Shown piece by piece: positions 50,851-59,486 of a stretch of 64,000 nt of DNA. The stretch covers positions 62,001-126,000 of the forward strand of contig CAKONZ010000004.1 in assembly GCA_934098525.1 (NCBI GenBank). The letters run 5' to 3'. The DNA comes from an uncultured Bacilli bacterium (GTDB lineage Bacteria; Bacillota_I; Bacilli_A; RF39; UBA660). A program made the position numbers and the translations under genes. Within the stretch, counting starts at the first letter, position 1. Every line of letters starts with the position of its first letter. The notes below the pieces were generated by a model. That model was not told the origin of the DNA and did no database searches. It saw only the letters and a list, made by a program, of their open reading frames with translations.

Positions 50851-51744
50851 ATGAAACTTTTAGATAAAATAAAAAATGCTTTGTTTGAAGAAAGCGAAGA
50901 AGAAGAAATTGCAAAAAAGGTAAATGTTGAAAAAACAGTTGAACCAAAAAGATATAAAAAATTTGAACACTTAGAAGAACCAGAAGAAATAGAAGAAGAC
51001 AAAGAGCCTGAAATAAAAGCTCCTGTAATTTTTGAAGATGATGACTTTGTAGTAGAAAGAAAAAGACCAGAACAACAAATTCCAACAATTGAAGAAGAAA
51101 AACCAAGACCATATGGTATCAAAAAAGAAGAGCTAACAAAGAAAACCAAAAGTTTATATGGAGGATATGAAGAAAAATCAAAAGAAAAATTCAAACCATC
51201 TCCAATAATATCACCTGTATATGGACTTCTTGAAAAAAATTACAAAATATCATCAAATGACAAAACTATAGAATACGAAAAAGATACAATAATTTATCCA
51301 GAAGAAAAAATAAAAATAGATTTAGATAGTGTTAGAGAAAAAGCGTATGGCATAAAAGAAGAACCAAAGAAAGAAATAGAAAAAGAAGAAGAACCATTGC
51401 TATACGAAATGAATGATGATACTAAACCAGGAATTGATAAAGTAACTATTGGAGATGCTGAAGAATACTTTAATGATTTAGGTTTAGAATATAATGTCGA
51501 CTATAAAGATAACGCCAAAGAAAAAATGACAAGATTAAATAAAAACAAAGAATTATCTGAAATGGTCGAAGAAGAAATAAAAGAAGATGAAAAAATATCT
51601 GAAGAAATAAAGAAAAAAAGCTCAAGAAAAACAAAAATAGTAGAACCAGAACAAACTGAAGATGACGAAATAACACCTACAGAAGAAGCAGAAGAAAAAA
51701 ATTTATATGATTTAATCGATATGATGTACGATAGTAAGGAGTGA
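50851..51744 (+). CDS. Acidic cytoplasmic protein, function unknown
   Basis: 297 residues, very rich in Glu and Lys, with no signal or membrane helix. It begins MKLLDKIKNALFEE, an amphipathic helix that could touch the membrane. A conserved-looking core FKPSPIISPVYGLLEKNY near residue 114 and a C-terminal helix NLYDLIDMMYDSK stand out from disordered acidic linkers. Such layout suggests a scaffold or adaptor, possibly in envelope or division functions, but this is inference. AGAGGTGG precedes ATG; a YtxG-like gene starts 4 bases downstream. Confidence 0.65.
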   Translation: MKLLDKIKNALFEESEEEEIAKKVNVEKTVEPKRYKKFEHLEEPEEIEEDKEPEIKAPVIFEDDDFVVERKRPEQQIPTIEEEKPRPYGIKKEELTKKTKSLYGGYEEKSKEKFKPSPIISPVYGLLEKNYKISSNDKTIEYEKDTIIYPEEKIKIDLDSVREKAYGIKEEPKKEIEKEEEPLLYEMNDDTKPGIDKVTIGDAEEYFNDLGLEYNVDYKDNAKEKMTRLNKNKELSEMVEEEIKEDEKISEEIKKKSSRKTKIVEPEQTEDDEITPTEEAEEKNLYDLIDMMYDSKE

Positions 51745-51748
51745 TAAA

Positions 51749-52042
51749 ATGACAGGTTATAATGATGTTTTATTAACAATTTTATTAGTGCTATGTTCTG
51801 TTTTAGTAATATTTTTAATAATTGTTTGCATAAAATTGTTATATACTGCGGACAAATTAAACATAATATTAACAGATGTAGAAAAGAAATTGAAAAGTGT
51901 TAACAGTATATTTGGTGTAATTGATACTGTAACTGACGCATTATCAACAATGAGTGATGCCGTTATTTCAAAAGTCTTAAGCTTTTTCGAAAAAATTTTC
52001 AGAAAGAAAAAAAATAAAGAGGAGGAATTAGAAAATGAGTAA
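51749..52042 (+). CDS. YtxG-like (DUF948-type) small membrane protein
   Basis: 97 residues: one N-terminal membrane helix (about 8-30), then a helical region (DKLNIILTDVEKKLKSVNSIFGVIDTVTDALS) like that of DUF948/YtxG proteins and a basic tail. It overlaps the YtxH-like gene by 8 bases, the same order as ytxG-ytxH of Bacillus, where the pair belongs to general stress and stationary-phase genes. Confidence 0.7.
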   Translation: MTGYNDVLLTILLVLCSVLVIFLIIVCIKLLYTADKLNIILTDVEKKLKSVNSIFGVIDTVTDALSTMSDAVISKVLSFFEKIFRKKKNKEEELENE

Positions 52043-52448
52043 AAAAGGATTAGGGAAATTATTAGCAGGTGTAGGAATAGGAGTAGGATTAGGAGTTTTA
52101 TTCGCACCAAACACAGGAGAGGAAACTAGAAAACAATTAAAAAAGAAATTTGATGAATTATTCAAAAAAGTAAAAGAAATAGATGTAAAAGAAGTACAAA
52201 AAGATATTGAAACAAAAATAAAAGACATTCAAGAAGAAATCTTAAGCTTAGATAAAGAAAAAGCTTTAGCAATTGCAAAAGCAAAATCAGAAGACATAAA
52301 AAATAAAATTGAAGATTTAGCAAAACTAGCAAAAGATAAAGCTACCCCAGTAGTAGAAGATGCAATTGAAGAATTAAGAAAAACTGCAATCAAAGCTACT
52401 AAAGAAGTATTAAAAAAATTAGAATCTGATAAAAAAAATAATAAATAA
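52035..52448 (+). CDS. YtxH domain protein
   Basis: 137 residues. The N-terminal Gly-rich hydrophobic helix and signature GKLLAGVGIGVGLGVLFAPNTGEETRKQLKKK match YtxH. The remainder is a long charged helix with Lys/Glu/Ala pattern. Function unknown; membrane-associated. GAGGA precedes ATG and a strong terminator follows. Confidence 0.85.
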   Translation: MSKKGLGKLLAGVGIGVGLGVLFAPNTGEETRKQLKKKFDELFKKVKEIDVKEVQKDIETKIKDIQEEILSLDKEKALAIAKAKSEDIKNKIEDLAKLAKDKATPVVEDAIEELRKTAIKATKEVLKKLESDKKNNK

Positions 52449-52463
52449 TTGAATTAGATTTTA

Positions 52464-52507
52464 GAATATGATACTATTAAAAAGGTATAGTATCATATTT
52501 TTTTATG
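52464..52507 (+). terminator. Terminator after the ytxH-like gene
   Basis: A perfect stem of ATATGATACTAT with its complement, loop about 9-10 nt, then seven T. Confidence 0.9.
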
Positions 52508-52523
52508 GAAAGAAGGAGTAAAA

Positions 52524-53744
52524 ATGAAAAAGAAAACTAGCAAAAAAATAAGTAAAAATTTATCTTTAGCAGTAAAAATTTTATTCATATTATTAATTAT
52601 TGAATCAATTATTTTAGTAGTAAAAATAATAAAAAATAACAATGAATCAGTACACTATACTATTACAAATGATTTAGTAACAAGTGGAAAAGAATATATA
52701 GCAGTAGGAATGTCTGATTTTAAAAATAGTAAACTAAATAAATATAAAAAACCAGGATATATAAAACCAACAATATGGAAATTAAATAGTAAAAAACAAC
52801 CAATTATAGAAGAAAAACTTGATATTGGATATAATGGTTATTACAACAGTATTATTAAAACTAATGATGGATATATAGCAGTAGGAGCTATAGAAATGAG
52901 TAAAAAACAACATGAGGAAAAATCAAGTGAAGCTATAATTGTAAAATATGATAGAAACCTAAATGTTAAATGGAGAAAGAATTTAAGTATTTTAGATGTA
53001 AACGAATTTATATCAGTAAAAAAAGATAGTAACAATAATTACATAGTAGTAGGTAAGAGTTTATATGCAGATGGTTATATAGGAAATCATGAAACAGGAG
53101 GAGCTATTCTTCTAAGATACGATAAAGATGGTAATGAAACTTTAAGAGTAAACTATGGTGGTCCACAAAAAGGACAATTTAATAATTTAATAATAGAACA
53201 AGATGGTTATGTAGTAGTGGGAGTATATTCTACAAATACAGGTGTAATAAAAAAATATGATAAAGACGGTAATGAAATGTGGCATTCATACTATGGATTA
53301 ACAGATTCTAAAGGTATTACTTCAATTACAAAAGATGAAGATAAGTACTATGTAACAGCTACAAAGTTAGAATCAAAAGAAAATAAAAAATATGAAGCAT
53401 CAATAATATCATATGATTTAAATGGAAATAGAATAGATGAGATCACATATAAAAAAGAAGAAGTAACAAGATTTGAAGATATAAAAGTTGTGAATAATCA
53501 AATTATTGCAGTAGGAATAACAGTAACAGATGTAAAAAATAATCCTAAAAACTCAGGTATAATTGTTACATATGATAAAGATTTAAATTATATAAAAGAA
53601 GATATTACTAAAGGAGAAAACAACGTAACATTCAACAAAATATATAAAGATTTTGTAATAGGTAATACAAACTCAAAATTAAAAGAATATAAAACAAACA
53701 ACCACGATTACTTAACAATATATAAAGACATAAAAAAAGATTGA
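52524..53744 (+). CDS. Membrane-anchored beta-propeller-like protein
   Basis: 406 residues: one membrane helix (about 13-32), then repeated blade-like units of the form DGYIAVGxxxx...ILVKYDKDGNxxW (for example AIIVKYDRNLNVKW, AILLRYDKDGNETL, GVIKKYDKDGNEMW). These fit the bacterial propeller type with Tyr-Asp-Lys-Asp-Gly-Asn turns. It lies outside the membrane and may bind protein or carbohydrate. AGAAGGAG precedes ATG. It stands alone between two terminators. Confidence 0.75.
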   Translation: MKKKTSKKISKNLSLAVKILFILLIIESIILVVKIIKNNNESVHYTITNDLVTSGKEYIAVGMSDFKNSKLNKYKKPGYIKPTIWKLNSKKQPIIEEKLDIGYNGYYNSIIKTNDGYIAVGAIEMSKKQHEEKSSEAIIVKYDRNLNVKWRKNLSILDVNEFISVKKDSNNNYIVVGKSLYADGYIGNHETGGAILLRYDKDGNETLRVNYGGPQKGQFNNLIIEQDGYVVVGVYSTNTGVIKKYDKDGNEMWHSYYGLTDSKGITSITKDEDKYYVTATKLESKENKKYEASIISYDLNGNRIDEITYKKEEVTRFEDIKVVNNQIIAVGITVTDVKNNPKNSGIIVTYDKDLNYIKEDITKGENNVTFNKIYKDFVIGNTNSKLKEYKTNNHDYLTIYKDIKKD

Positions 53745-53762
53745 TTCATCAATCTTTTTTAA
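53731..53762. terminator. Bidirectional terminator
   Basis: AAAAAAAGATTGA pairs with TCAATCTTTTTT around a TTCA loop; it overlaps the ends of the propeller gene and the convergent RNase J gene. Confidence 0.82.
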
Positions 53763-55422
53763 TATTAAGTAAAATTGGTAAAACAATAGGCTTTCTACCA
53801 GTAGATTCTTTTATAAAGCTAGATATATCTTTAGATAAATCTAATTTAATCGTAGAATAATTAATATCTTTATCTTTTAATTTCTTAGTAATAATAGTAT
53901 TAGCTAAGTTTTCAATCTTATTAATCAATTCTTCATTTTCATTAATTAAAATAAAGCCTCTTGTTGTAACCATTGGTCTAGCAAGTAATTTTCTACTTTC
54001 CATATTTACATTAACAATAATAACTAAAATACCATCATTAGCCATTATCTTTCTATCATTAAGTACAGCTCCAGAAACTCCTCCGATTCTATTACCATCA
54101 ACATAAGTTTCATTAACTTCAATAGAACCAATATTTTTAACAGTACCATGATCCATCTCTAAGACATCACCATTATCTAAAACAAAAGTATTTTCCTTTT
54201 CTATATCACATAAAACAGCAATCTCAGCATGTCTTTTTAACATTCTATACTCACCATGTATAGGCATAATATACTTTGGTCTTATCAAACGTATCATAAG
54301 TTTTAATTCTTCTGTCATACCATGACCTGAAGCATGAATATCACTATCATTATAAGTAGTATAAACTTTTACACCATTTAAATATAACTTATTAATAGTT
54401 CTAGCAATAGCATTAGCGTTACCAGGAATAGCAGAAGAAGAAAAGATAACTATATCATCTGGTCTAAGTGAAATTTGTTTATGAACTCCATCAGCAATTC
54501 TTGATAAAGCTGCTAATGGTTCACCTTGAGTACCAGTACATAATAAAGCAATTTCTCCTGGTTTCATAGTATTAGCAACTTCAGGAGTAACAAACATTCC
54601 CTTAGCGTCAATATATCCACCTTCCATAGAAATATTAATATTATTTTCCATACTTCTACCAAAGATACATATCTTTCTATTAAACTTTTTACATGTCTCG
54701 ATAATATGTTTTAATCTATAAATATTTGAAGCAAAAGTAGCAATAATTAATCTACTACTTTGATGCTTATTAAATACTTCATTTAAAGCTTCATCAACTT
54801 TAGATTCTGATAAAGAAAATCCTTCATCTAAAACATTAGTACTTTCACTAAGTAGTAAAGTAACACCTTCTTTTCCAATATCACTAATTCTAGCAAAATC
54901 TGTTACAGGTCCAATTGGAGTTAAATCAAATTTAAAATCCCCTGTCTCAACAATATTTCCATCAGGTGTTTTAATATAAATACCATGAGAATCTGGAACA
55001 GAGTGAGTAGTTCTAAAAAATGAAATTTCAAAATACTTATATTTTAATTTATCATCACTTTTATAAGGTTTTAATCCTTTATATTGAATATTTCTTTCCT
55101 CTAATTTTTTCTTAATTAAAGCATATGCCTGATTAGGGGCAAAAATAGTAGGTATATTAACATATTGTAACAAAAAAGGTATAGCGCCAATATGATCTTC
55201 ATGACCATGAGTAATAACAAGTGTTTTAATCTTACTTTCATTTTCCTTTAAAAATTGAAAATCCGGTAAAACATAATCAATACCTCTAAGTTCTTCTTCT
55301 GGAAAAATAACACCAGCATCAATGATAACAATTTCATCATTATGCATAACACAATACATGTTTTTTCCTACTTCTCCTAAACCACCTAATGCTAAGACAT
55401 AAGTCTTATCTGGTTTAAACAT
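53749..55422 (-). CDS. rnj: Ribonuclease J
   Basis: 557 residues, typical length. A beta-CASP metallo-beta-lactamase nuclease with endo- and 5'-exonuclease activity, central to mRNA decay in Firmicutes. Zinc site HGHEDHIGAIPFLL, then VETGDFKFD, SESTNV, the beta-CASP segment with IIATFASNIYRLK, GTQGEPLAALSRIA, SSAIPGN and the last ligand region MPIHGEYRML. AAAGGAGAT supports ATG 55422; the in-frame start at 55440 lies upstream of it. Whether it is RNase J1 or J2 cannot be said from one copy. Confidence 0.95.
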   Translation of the reverse strand: MFKPDKTYVLALGGLGEVGKNMYCVMHNDEIVIIDAGVIFPEEELRGIDYVLPDFQFLKENESKIKTLVITHGHEDHIGAIPFLLQYVNIPTIFAPNQAYALIKKKLEERNIQYKGLKPYKSDDKLKYKYFEISFFRTTHSVPDSHGIYIKTPDGNIVETGDFKFDLTPIGPVTDFARISDIGKEGVTLLLSESTNVLDEGFSLSESKVDEALNEVFNKHQSSRLIIATFASNIYRLKHIIETCKKFNRKICIFGRSMENNINISMEGGYIDAKGMFVTPEVANTMKPGEIALLCTGTQGEPLAALSRIADGVHKQISLRPDDIVIFSSSAIPGNANAIARTINKLYLNGVKVYTTYNDSDIHASGHGMTEELKLMIRLIRPKYIMPIHGEYRMLKRHAEIAVLCDIEKENTFVLDNGDVLEMDHGTVKNIGSIEVNETYVDGNRIGGVSGAVLNDRKIMANDGILVIIVNVNMESRKLLARPMVTTRGFILINENEELINKIENLANTIITKKLKDKDINYSTIKLDLSKDISSFIKESTGRKPIVLPILLNIKKD

Positions 55423-55515
55423 TTTAATATCTCCTTTCAAATAAAATTTATAAAAGAATCAACCTTAAAAAATTATACTACAAAAAATATAATTTGTCCA
55501 TAAACAAAAAAAGAT

Positions 55516-55665
55516 TTATAATTTAATCTTTTTTTTCTTATAAATAATTGCAATAAATAAAATAATAAGAAAGCCAATTATAATCAATGCCATACCATCT
55601 TTATTTTGTTCATTAATAACAGCCTTTGTATCATCATCATATCTATTATCTAATAAATAAAACAT
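55516..55665 (-). CDS. Small single-pass membrane protein, 49 residues
   Basis: A short frame with AGGAG before ATG 55665. The product begins MFYLLDNRYDDDTKAVINEQ and has one helix (MALIIIGFLIILFIAIIY) followed by KKKKIKL, so the N-terminus would face outside. It follows the transglutaminase-like gene by 31 bases on the same strand. The composition and ribosome site make it a credible gene. No family recognised. Confidence 0.6.
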   Translation of the reverse strand: MFYLLDNRYDDDTKAVINEQNKDGMALIIIGFLIILFIAIIYKKKKIKL

Positions 55666-55696
55666 ATATACTCCTATAATAAAGTATATTATTATT

Positions 55697-56476
55697 CTAA
55701 TATCTTATTCTAGATCTATTCGTTTTTTTAACAAATTTCTTTTGTAAATCATCCAAAACAAACATATCATTAGTCATAAGAAAATAAATACTTCCATTAA
55801 TTTGTTTTGAATTACTATTAATAATTTGATCTGCTAAAATAGTATATAATTCTTTATTATCATCAGAAATAAATCTACTATTTACCTCGTTAAAAAACTT
55901 ATCAGTTTCTTTAACTCTACCATTCATTTTAGCATAATACTTAGTAAAAACATTATCCATAAAAAATAATTTATTATTACCATATAAAATAGAAGAATTA
56001 TTGTAAATATTAACAAAACCATTTAAAAACATACCATTACTTGGATCATATGAAAACTTACCATCTTCAGAAACAATACCAACCATTACATGAGAAGCAT
56101 CACTATTTTTTTTATAACTACCAACAACTGTACAAGCATTATATCCCATAGCATTTAAAACATCACATAAAAAACCTGCTTTATTTCTACAAACACCCAT
56201 ACCAGCTGCCACAACAGAACCAGCAACAATTGGATCCAAAACGTTATTTTCTTTACTTATAACATCATCAAATTTCCTTATGCAAGACAACTTTCCAATA
56301 TTTAATAACTTATAAAATACACTACAAACAATCGCTGGATCAGTAATATCAAGTAACAAAAACATAGTAGCAAGTTTATCAACATATATATTATAAAGTC
56401 TTTGTAAATCTTTAAACTCTTTACTTCTTCTATCAAATTTCAAAGAAAGTAAAGTCAAATAATATTTCAAATTCAT
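55697..56476 (-). CDS. Transglutaminase-like superfamily protein
   Basis: 259 residues. A Cys-His-Asp triad of the transglutaminase-like fold can be placed: Cys in GMGVCRNKAGFLCDVLNAMG, His in DASHVMVGIV and Asp in FSYDPSNG. There is no signal peptide or membrane helix, so it acts inside the cell. Sporulation transglutaminases that cross-link coat proteins use a related triad, but they are shorter or differently arranged, so the role is open. GGGGGTT precedes ATG. Confidence 0.75.
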   Translation of the reverse strand: MNLKYYLTLLSLKFDRRSKEFKDLQRLYNIYVDKLATMFLLLDITDPAIVCSVFYKLLNIGKLSCIRKFDDVISKENNVLDPIVAGSVVAAGMGVCRNKAGFLCDVLNAMGYNACTVVGSYKKNSDASHVMVGIVSEDGKFSYDPSNGMFLNGFVNIYNNSSILYGNNKLFFMDNVFTKYYAKMNGRVKETDKFFNEVNSRFISDDNKELYTILADQIINSNSKQINGSIYFLMTNDMFVLDDLQKKFVKKTNRSRIRY

Positions 56477-56526
56477 GATAACCCCCTAAGAAAGTGAACA
56501 TATTATATCACAATTAATAAAAAAAA

Positions 56527-57012
56527 TCAATTTTTGCTAATTACTAACAAAAAAGCAATAATTGATTTAAAAAACCCTAAAGTAAAAATATTAATTATAG
56601 TAAATAAAACAGCATTAGAAGACAACTTCTCATAAACACCATGATAAATTAAAATATCCAAAACATACTTAATAATTAATAATATAAAAATAAAGAAATA
56701 TAAATATACAACATAATCTGAAATAAATAAACTAAGTACAAATAAAATAAGAATTATAATACTAACTATAAATAAAGCTATAGATTCTTTTTTCTTATTA
56801 GAAAACTTACCCATTATTAACTTATTATAAAACATAATCCAAGAAGTAATAGGGTATTTATAACCATTATTTTTAGAAATCTTATATAAAAATATAGACT
56901 CAAATAAATAATTAACTAAAACATAAAAAATACTTATAACTATAAAAACAACATTCAACAAATAAATAGAAACTAAAGCTCCAATTAATACTAATACACT
57001 TAAAGCACCCAT
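56527..57012 (-). CDS. Four-helix membrane protein, function unknown
   Basis: 161 residues, strongly hydrophobic, with helices near 2-22, 24-45, 80-125 (two) and 138-158. A conserved-looking loop KNNGYKYPITSWIMFYN and the helix order recall DUF5684-type small membrane proteins, a tentative similarity. AGGTGATTT precedes ATG. It is divergent from the AbrB-like gene. Confidence 0.6.
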   Translation of the reverse strand: MGALSVLVLIGALVSIYLLNVVFIVISIFYVLVNYLFESIFLYKISKNNGYKYPITSWIMFYNKLIMGKFSNKKKESIALFIVSIIILILFVLSLFISDYVVYLYFFIFILLIIKYVLDILIYHGVYEKLSSNAVLFTIINIFTLGFFKSIIAFLLVISKN

Positions 57013-57063
57013 AAAATCACCTCATTAGAAGTATATCACTTATAATAAAAATAATAAATAGTA

Positions 57064-57092
57064 TTGAAAAAATAATAGAACAAAAGTATAAT
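57064..57092 (+). promoter_or_regulatory. Promoter of the AbrB-ABC-HAD operon
   Basis: TTGAAA at 57064-57069, spacer 17, TATAAT at 57087-57092. Confidence 0.8.
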
Positions 57093-57122
57093 TAGTATGA
57101 AAAGTATAACCAAGGAGAAATT

Positions 57123-57323
57123 ATGGATAAAAATAAATTTGTAGGAATAAGTAGAGTAGGAGAAAAAGGTCAAATTGTAATTCCTAAAGAAGTAAGAGAT
57201 ATGTTTGATATAAAAAAAGGAGACTCATTTATAGTTTTATGTGATAAAAAGAAAGGAATAGCACTTGTAAAATCAGAAGTGATCGAAGATAATTTTGATA
57301 ATCTATATAAGGAGAATAACTAA
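57123..57323 (+). CDS. AbrB-family (SpoVT-AbrB swapped-hairpin) transcription regulator
   Basis: 66 residues. The AbrB-type DNA-binding domain is clear: RVGEKGQIVIPKEVRDMFDIKKGDSFIVL. It lacks a long C-terminal effector domain. Position as first gene of an ABC-transporter unit suggests that it regulates its own operon. CCAAGGAG precedes ATG. The ABC ATPase gene starts one base after its stop. Confidence 0.9.
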   Translation: MDKNKFVGISRVGEKGQIVIPKEVRDMFDIKKGDSFIVLCDKKKGIALVKSEVIEDNFDNLYKENN

Positions 57324-57324
57324 T

Positions 57325-58044
57325 ATGAATGCTATTGAAATAACCAATTTAACCAAAAAATATAAAAATATAACAGCAGTAAATAATGTAACATTAAATA
57401 TCGAAGAAAATAAACTTATTTCAATTTTAGGTACCAATGGTGCTGGTAAAACAACCATTATAAAAATACTATCAACATTAATAGAAAAAACCTCAGGTAA
57501 TATAAAAGTATTTAATATGGATATAGAAAAAGACAAAATGAAAATTAAAGAAATAATAAATATATCCCCACAAGAAACTGCCATAGCGCAAAACTTAACA
57601 GTAATAGAAAACTTATACTTTATGGCAGGAATATATCAAATAAAAAATAAAGAAGAAAAAATCAATCAATTAATAAAAACATTCAACTTAAAAGAAATCT
57701 TAAAACAAAAAGCAAGTACTTTGTCAGGAGGATGGCAAAGAAAATTATCAATTGCTCTAGCTTTAATAAATAATCCTAAAATACTATTTCTAGATGAACC
57801 AACTCTAGGATTAGATGTAATTGCCAGGAAAGAATTATGGAATATAATAGAAAATTTAAAAAAAGAAAAAACCATAATCTTAACAACTCATTATATGGAA
57901 GAATCCTACAGACTATCAGATAAAATAGCAATTATGAACAAAGGTAAACTTTTAGAAGTAGATAAACCATCTAAAATAATAGAAAAAACAAAAACAAATA
58001 ATTTTGAAGATGCCTTCTTAAAAGTAATAGAAAAAGGAGAATAA
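57325..58044 (+). CDS. ABC transporter ATP-binding protein
   Basis: 239 residues with Walker A LGTNGAGKTTI, Q-loop SPQETAIAQNLTV, signature LSGGWQRKLSIA, Walker B ILFLDEPTLGLD and switch His TTHYMEES. It resembles the DrrA/NatA-type drug or lipid exporters that pair with an ABC-2 permease. AAGGAG supports ATG 57325; an upstream in-frame codon at 57295 lies inside the AbrB gene. The permease follows one base after the stop. Confidence 0.92.
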   Translation: MNAIEITNLTKKYKNITAVNNVTLNIEENKLISILGTNGAGKTTIIKILSTLIEKTSGNIKVFNMDIEKDKMKIKEIINISPQETAIAQNLTVIENLYFMAGIYQIKNKEEKINQLIKTFNLKEILKQKASTLSGGWQRKLSIALALINNPKILFLDEPTLGLDVIARKELWNIIENLKKEKTIILTTHYMEESYRLSDKIAIMNKGKLLEVDKPSKIIEKTKTNNFEDAFLKVIEKGE

Positions 58045-58045
58045 A

Positions 58046-58777
58046 ATGAGAACAATAACATTTGCTAAAAGAAATCTAAAAGAAATAATAAGAGATCCTC
58101 TAAGTATAATATTCATAAGTCTATTACCATTATTTTTACTATTTATATTTCAACAATTTAACATTCCGAGTGATTCCTACAAATTAGAAAACTTTACTCC
58201 TGGAATAATAATATTTAGTTTATCATTTATAACTATGTTTACATCCTTACTAGTATCAAAAGATAGAACAACATCACTATTAATAAGATTAAAGGTAAGT
58301 CCGATGAGACCAACTGAATACATAATAGGATATACCTTATCAATAATACCAATTATAATCTGCCAAGATATTTTATTAATACTTTCAGCGTGTTTACTAG
58401 GACTAAAATTCACAGGCTTCTTACTCCTAGCAATTCCTGTATCAATTATAATATCATTATTTTTTATAAACTGTGGAATATTAATAGGAACACTATTTAG
58501 TGAAAAAGCTTCATCTGGTATATCAAGTATAATAATACAACTATTATGTTTTACAAGTGAACTATACTTTCCAAAAGAAGTATTAGGTAAAACCTTTGCC
58601 ACAATATGCAAGTATCTTCCATTTTATAATGCCTTAAATATAATAAAAAGAATAATGAATAATAATCCTCTAAATCTAAAAGAAATAATTATATACTTAA
58701 TATATACTATTATAAGTATAATTATAGTAATAATAATCTTTAATAAAGAAAATAAAAAAAGAGGTAAACATGAATAA
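58046..58777 (+). CDS. ABC-2 type transporter permease
   Basis: 243 residues with about six membrane helices and a first extracytoplasmic loop (QQFNIPSDSYKLENFTPG) typical of ABC-2 permeases, followed by SLLVSKDRTTSLLIRLKVSPMRPTEYIIGY. It forms the membrane part of the exporter with the ATPase just upstream; the substrate is unknown. The gene overlaps the HAD gene by 8 bases. Confidence 0.88.
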   Translation: MRTITFAKRNLKEIIRDPLSIIFISLLPLFLLFIFQQFNIPSDSYKLENFTPGIIIFSLSFITMFTSLLVSKDRTTSLLIRLKVSPMRPTEYIIGYTLSIIPIIICQDILLILSACLLGLKFTGFLLLAIPVSIIISLFFINCGILIGTLFSEKASSGISSIIIQLLCFTSELYFPKEVLGKTFATICKYLPFYNALNIIKRIMNNNPLNLKEIIIYLIYTIISIIIVIIIFNKENKKRGKHE

Positions 58778-59459
58778 AATACTAATAAGTGATTATGATA
58801 ATACATTTTATATAAATGATAAAGATATAGAAGTAAACAAACAATACTTAAAAGAATACTTAAAAAATAAAAATAAGTTTATCATAGCAACTGGTAGAAG
58901 TTTTGATGATTTAATAAAAGAACAAGAAAAATATAATTTTTCCTACAATTACGCTATATTAAATCATGGTGCAACAATAATAGATAATAATAAAAATATA
59001 ATAGAAAATATTAATATAGAAAAATCTATTCTAAAAAAATTAAAAGAAACACTTAGACTTAAAGAAAGTGAAAAATACTTTTGCTGTAATAAAAAAGAAA
59101 GTAGATTACCATTTAATAATAATATAAGTAAAATTAATATAAAATATAAAGATAAACAAACAATAAAAAAAGTAATAAAAGAACTAAATGAAAACTATAA
59201 AAACTATATAAATGTATATTATATTTCAACCAATTGTATAGAAATAATATCAAACAAAGCAAGTAAAATTAATGCTATAAAAAAATTAACAACAGAAGAT
59301 AATAAAGAAAATATCTATACAATCGGAGACTCATATAGTGATATTGAAATGATAAAAGAATACAATGGATATCGTATGTCTAATTGTATTGAAGAACTAA
59401 AAGAAATAACAAATAATCATGTAGATAGTGTCTCAGAACTTATAAAAATACTTAATTAA
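58770..59459 (+). CDS. HAD-superfamily (Cof-type) phosphatase
   Basis: 229 residues. Motif I SDYDNTF (nucleophile Asp and acid/base Asp), motif II IATGRS, and motif III/IV GDSYSDIEMI are in order. The cap is of the Cof (type IIB) kind. The substrate, probably a sugar phosphate or nucleotide cofactor, cannot be told. It is translated in overlap with the ABC permease and ends at a strong terminator. Confidence 0.85.
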   Translation: MNKILISDYDNTFYINDKDIEVNKQYLKEYLKNKNKFIIATGRSFDDLIKEQEKYNFSYNYAILNHGATIIDNNKNIIENINIEKSILKKLKETLRLKESEKYFCCNKKESRLPFNNNISKINIKYKDKQTIKKVIKELNENYKNYINVYYISTNCIEIISNKASKINAIKKLTTEDNKENIYTIGDSYSDIEMIKEYNGYRMSNCIEELKEITNNHVDSVSELIKILN

Positions 59460-59486
59460 AAAAGAACCACTTGGTTCTTTTTTTAC
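59459..59486. terminator. Bidirectional terminator
   Basis: AAAAAAGAACCA pairs with TGGTTCTTTTTT around a 2-nt loop, between the HAD gene and the convergent glycosyltransferase gene. Confidence 0.85.

Noticed and set aside
50799..51779. Minus-strand frames opposite the acidic protein
   Set aside because: They are reverse shadows of Glu/Lys-rich codons giving Ser/Phe/Leu runs, without starts or ribosome sites.
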